Shown: positions 59,741 to 64,000 of the stretch, one piece after another
Position numbering within the stretch: position 1 is the stretch's first letter
Layout of the letters: each line of letters begins with the position of its first letter
NCBI GenBank assembly: GCA_013399855.1
Contig: VXAY01004345.1
Location: 802,365-866,364, forward strand
Reading direction: 5' to 3'
Source: Oxyruncus cristatus
Lineage: Eukaryota; Chordata; Aves; Passeriformes; Cotingidae
Length of the DNA: 64,000 nt
Translations under genes and position numbers: made by a program
Notes under the pieces: generated by a model
The model's input: only the letters and a program-made list of their open reading frames with translations
Told to the model about the DNA's origin: nothing
Databases searched by the model: none

Positions 59741-59961
59741 GTTAGGAAGGAATTGCTGGCTGGGAGGGTGGGGAGGCCCTGGCACAGGGTGCCCGGAGAA
59801 GCTGTGGCTGCCCCTGGGTCCCTGGAAGTGTCCAAGGCCAGGTTGGACGGGGCTTGGAGCAGCCTGGGCTGGTGGAAGATGTCCCTGCCCGTGGCAGGAG
59901 GGATGGAATGAGATGGGCTTTAACGCCACTTCCAATCCAATCAGTCTGGGACTCTCTGATC
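59741..59961 (+). repeat. CR1 LINE 3'-end fragment
   Basis: Plus orientation: GTTAGGAAGGAATTGCTGGC, GGGAGGCCCTGGCACAGGGT, GCTGTGGCTGCCCCTGGGTC, CCAAGGCCAGGTTGGACGGG, CTTGGAGCAGCCTGGGCTGG, CCGTGGCAGGAGGG and a tail AATCAGTCTGGGACTCTCTG. Carries the CCCCTGGGTCC form of the diagnostic site. Confidence 0.93.
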
Positions 59962-62900
59962 CCGCAGGGTTTGGTGAAAGTTGGATGTGGCGGAAGAAAA
60001 AAATACAACAGAGCCCCAGGTAAGTACTGCAAGGAGCACTGATGTGGCCTCACTGCCCTGCTCACCTCCAGCAGAGACAGCAGAGCCCTTCAGAGCCTCC
60101 CCTGCCACAAGCCACCCCCTCCAGCCGGGCTCAGCCAGGCTGACAAGCTCAGCTCCCTGTGAGTGCCTCAACTGAGAGGGCACCAGGAGGGTAATTTCTC
60201 TTATTTTTATCTCATATTTGAGCAGTGAGTTGAAGCTCTGAAAATATTAACCTAATTGCTCTGCCTTCTGGATAAAGCTCAGTTCAGGAAGAAATGGCAT
60301 GTTGAAACCTAATAAGTCTGAAATTGAAAATACACCACTCTCTTACACATTAAGTAGACCAGCAGCATGTCCAAAAATTGTGAGTCAAAAACCTGACTGG
60401 ACCCAGAAGTGATCCTGGGCTTTGGGTTTTCTGGCTCAAAGACTGAGTTTACTTATTTTGCTAATTTCTGAGACATGCTGAATAAACTGATTTGTTGGAG
60501 AGTATTTGCATATTACATTATGCTGCCATTATCAGAAATCTGCTGCCAGCTTCTTACTCAACTCTTACAAATCAGTTTATTTTGCAGCTGGTGTGAAAAC
60601 TCAGGGTTTCCACCTCTCAGTGTCATGTGCAAGCAGTGCACACCCTCTCCATGAGAGGGGCTTCTACCTCACACAGTGTTCTGTGTAACAACAGCATTTC
60701 AGCAGAATTACGTGGCTGGACAAAAAAAGTACTATATCATAGGAGGAGCAATGCACCACCCAAAACAACACCCAATATGACTTCAAATCTCACTGTGACT
60801 TCAACCTGGCTGCTGCTAAGGATGCTTCAGTCAAGAAAAGCCCATTTGTCTGAAAATATCTGCTCTTGTTCTTGAAGACAGGTTGTCTTAGCAGACCAGT
60901 GCAAACCAGTCCTGCTTTACTGCTCTGGGTCAGCTGCAGAGAAGTGCTTTGGAGGCAGTGAAGAAGCAGCCAAAACAAGGTTGGTAGGACAAAGTGGCAT
61001 CTTCCAAAAGACTGCCCAGTTCAGCTGGAAAAAGTAGAGAAGCTCATGGAGCCAAGGGATGTCAGAAGCCAAGAGCACAAGTGGCTTATTCAGCTGCCAA
61101 ATCAGCACAGTTTGTTCTGCTTTCAGATGGAAGAAGAGAGATGCCTTCAGGTACATCCTCACACTCTGCAGTGGGGATCCTTATTTATGAAGTATGGTGG
61201 GATGGAACACACATATATGTTACTTTGCACGTCCCTGGGAATCCTCACAAGGTCCCAGTTTTCTGGCTCATCGTCACCTTCTCCCTCTTCCCACCCTGGG
61301 GACTGAAGTCTGGTCACTTCCTAAGCTTGCCCACAAGCTCCTTTGTCCGACCTGCTGCTGGGAACAGCTTCCTGGTTTCCTGCTGCTCGTGAAGTTTGCG
61401 CTTCAACTCCTCCACGTCCATCAAGGTGCTGCTCTAGCAAAGCCATACACTATTTTATTTACTTACTGAACAGTCCTGCCCATTCTGCCATGAACAGAAC
61501 TCGTTCCTCCTCATGCCCCAAAGTACTTCACTACAAAAACAGGTGGATTCATTTAAAAGAGCCTTGACTCTGCTTCCACCAGCCAGAGAGCTGGGCATGG
61601 ACTTCCTACACCTTTGGCAAAGCTGGGCTAAACCATGGCTGCACTCACATTTTCAGAGGTAATCACCTAAATGAGCAAATAGTCGTTTCTAAGTCAAACA
61701 TGACCACCAGGACCAGCATGGTTTGGTCCAGGAACAGCTCAGAAACTCCCCTGCTCAGTGTTTGCAGCCACTCATCCCATACATGTGTGTGCAACACCAA
61801 CAGCAACAGTAAAACTGCCCAGGAGCATGTGCATTACTGTTTAATTTACTGCTGTGCCTAGTGCTGCCTAATGTGTTGATTATTCGAGGTTCCTCCCACT
61901 CCACCAGGTTTTACTCCCTCTGTTAACTCCTGTCACAACCACAAAATATGCCAAGTTCTAATGAAACACCATTGCTGAGAGATGGAACTGCAGTTTCTCA
62001 AGCTTAGAAATCCAGGAACTAAACATCAGATTAATATTTTGACCCAAATATCCTTCTCTAGGTAACAGATTGCCATTCACTGACAACATATGCCCTGAAA
62101 AGACAGAGACAATAAAAATTTCTATAAAAATAAAGCAGCTGAGATGGACTGAGACAAAACTTTGTTTGACTGAGTAATTGTTAAATATGCCAACTTATGA
62201 TCCTCTAACATAGGTATTTCTAATGTAAAACCTGTCCTTTGAACTTCTGAGGCATGTCCTGAAGATACAGCTAGTGTGTTTCTGAACACCCAACTCTGTA
62301 CAGCACATGCACATACAGATATTTATTTACACATCATATCACCTGGATGCAGCTGGGATAGACAGACAACCAGAACTCTGGGGGTACAGCTGCTTCTCTA
62401 CAGCAACACAGGCACAGCCACTGATTTTGGTGGGGTTTGACCAAGTCTTAAGGACCAAAATCAAATTTTTAGACTCCAGCAATAGGAAAAAAACCCTACA
62501 GAATGGGAAATTAGTATGGGATTTAGTACAAAGGTATTTACAGACAACCACTTCATTGTGTTCCTGAAGAGTGTGAGGAGAGCAACTTCTTAAGCTGTTG
62601 GCTGGATCTTCTACCATTGCTAATTCCTTTCCAGTAAAACTGTAACAACTTGGGAAAGCTCAGGGGGAAAAAAAACCCCAGCTATATTCTATTTCTCCTC
62701 ACTATGATTACGAAATACAGTGTAAAAACAAGGATTGTGTATCTATAATAAATATATACAACCAGGACACCCACACCACAGAGCTTGTGAAAGTTCAGAG
62801 AGGTGCCAGCCTTTTAATTCAAACCAGACAGTTAAAGTTCATATCTTTACGGCAGCGTGATGTCATCTGTCTGAATAAATCTGGAGCTGCATCTCATTTA

Positions 62901-63514
62901 ATAAGATTATATGGTCAGAGCAGAAGCAATTTGCTTGAACATTTCTTGGCTGAACGGTTTCAAAAGCATCTTTTGACACTAATTTGTTGAATGGATGATT
63001 GCAAGCAACACAAAAACAAATTAAAAGTTTTAAGCGGTTGGGCTAGATCCTCAGCTAGTAAAAAGCAAAGGTTGTCCATTAACCCAGCAGAGCTTTGCTT
63101 ATTTGTGTGTGCTGAAGACCTGGCTCTTTATGCTTCATGTGCCCCTACAGATGCTTGGGCACAGAGTTGTACTCGGCAGACAACCTATTCCAGGACTGAG
63201 CATCCTTCAGCCCCACACTGCCCACAGCAGTGGGAACATCTGGCAGCTCCAGGAGCTGCAGAATTAGTTCCCGTGCTCTTGCCACTAAAATAGTTGGGGA
63301 AACCACTGGAGGCTCTGTTCTGCCAGATGTGGGGAACTGGATGGACACAAATGGCTTTTATGCATGGAAATGGTAGGGTCTAATTTACAGCAACAGAGAA
63401 GTTTCACACACCACAGACACTCATTACCCGGGGCAAACACGGGTTCCAAGCTAACACACACCCTTCAGTCTCCCACTTTCCTGCTCCAGGCTCTGCTCTT
63501 CTCAGACTAGGGGA
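59962..63514. other. Unique intronic DNA between CR1 copies
   Basis: Mixed composition. Overlapping plus frames at 60994-61567 have no domain. 62000-62330 is AT-rich and complex. No repeat recognised. Confidence 0.5.
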
Positions 63515-63728
63515 GATACTGGGAAGAAACACTTCCCTGTGAGGGTGGGGAGGCCCTGGCACAGGTTGCCCAGAGAAGCTGTGGCTGCCCCATCCCTGGA
63601 AGTGTCCAAGGCCGGGTTGGACGGGACTTGGAGCAGCCTGGGCTAGTGGAAGGTGTCCCTGCCCATGGCAGGGGTTTGGAATGAGATGATCTTTAAGGTT
63701 CCTCCCAACCCCAACCATTCTATGACTC
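63515..63728 (+). repeat. CR1 LINE 3'-end fragment, well preserved
   Basis: Plus orientation: GATACTGGGAAGAAACACTT, GAGGGTGGGGAGGCCCTGGC, GGCTGCCCCATCCCTGGAAG, TGGACGGGACTTGGAGCAGC, CCCATGGCAGGGGTTTGGAA and a tail CCCAACCCCAACCATTCTAT. About 214 bases and close to the copy at 12399, but truncated further at the 5' end. Confidence 0.94.
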
Positions 63729-64000
63729 CACAATTCATCCTTTTCAGTAAATGCCTGTTGTGTCCACATGATCAGCACAACTGCTGCTTTTCCCAGCTCC
63801 TCACTCCCGTTTGGCTCCTGCCCACCTGCTCTCCTGCACTGCTGCACTGCCCAGGGAGCTGATGGGGGTGGGCACGTTATCCACCTGCACTAAGGGCAGG
63901 CAGCACAGGAATCAGCACCACTGCACCTGACACCACATCTGATCACATGGAGCAAAAAATGGGAAAGGATTAAGACAGAAACGGGAAAAGAGAAAAGACT

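Overview
The window looks like intronic DNA from a passerine bird (songbird) nuclear genome. Three things point there. At least 14 clear 3' ends of the avian LINE CR1 lie on both strands. One SINE joins an isoleucine-tRNA-like head to a CR1-like tail, which matches my memory of the passerine family TguSINE1. The single coding exon found has vertebrate splice sites. Nothing bacterial, viral or CRISPR-like is visible.

The one exon I can support as coding is at 20297-20536 on the minus strand. It encodes a complete ten-cysteine follistatin domain (a FOLN-type half followed by a Kazal half) flanked by phase-1 introns. From remembered family sequences, the best match is follistatin-like 4 (FSTL4, also called SPIG1), with its paralogue FSTL5 as the alternative. 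Because the gene runs on the minus strand, bases 1-20296 belong to the intron 3' of this exon and bases 20537-64000 to the intron 5' of it. Both introns continue past the window. I did not recognise the neighbouring exons (signal peptide on the 5' side, EF-hand and Ig modules on the 3' side).

Layout by region. 1-20296: downstream intron with CR1 copies near 1.1, 2.8, 4.1, 10.5, 12.4 and 18.0 kb, AT-rich unique blocks and a TAATTA cluster at 7.27 kb. 20297-20536: the exon, in a locally GC- and CpG-rich patch. 20537-38000: upstream intron with CR1 copies at 26.0, 27.7 and 28.7 kb, A/C-only low-complexity tracts, and a 10-N assembly gap at 37107-37116 whose flanks are near-duplicates. 38000-64000: more intron with CR1 copies at 38.1, 42.2, 49.0, 59.7 and 63.5 kb, the tRNA-derived SINE at 51.6 kb, and an unexplained 158-codon open frame at 46.55-47.03 kb.

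Most open frames of 60-200 codons here run through CR1 or have no recognisable domain, and they fit chance expectation for 64 kb of mid-GC DNA. I found no convincing undescribed system. The most useful points are the exon identity, the SINE, the probable false duplication at the gap, the CR1 subfamily differences, and several candidate conserved noncoding blocks that need alignment to test.
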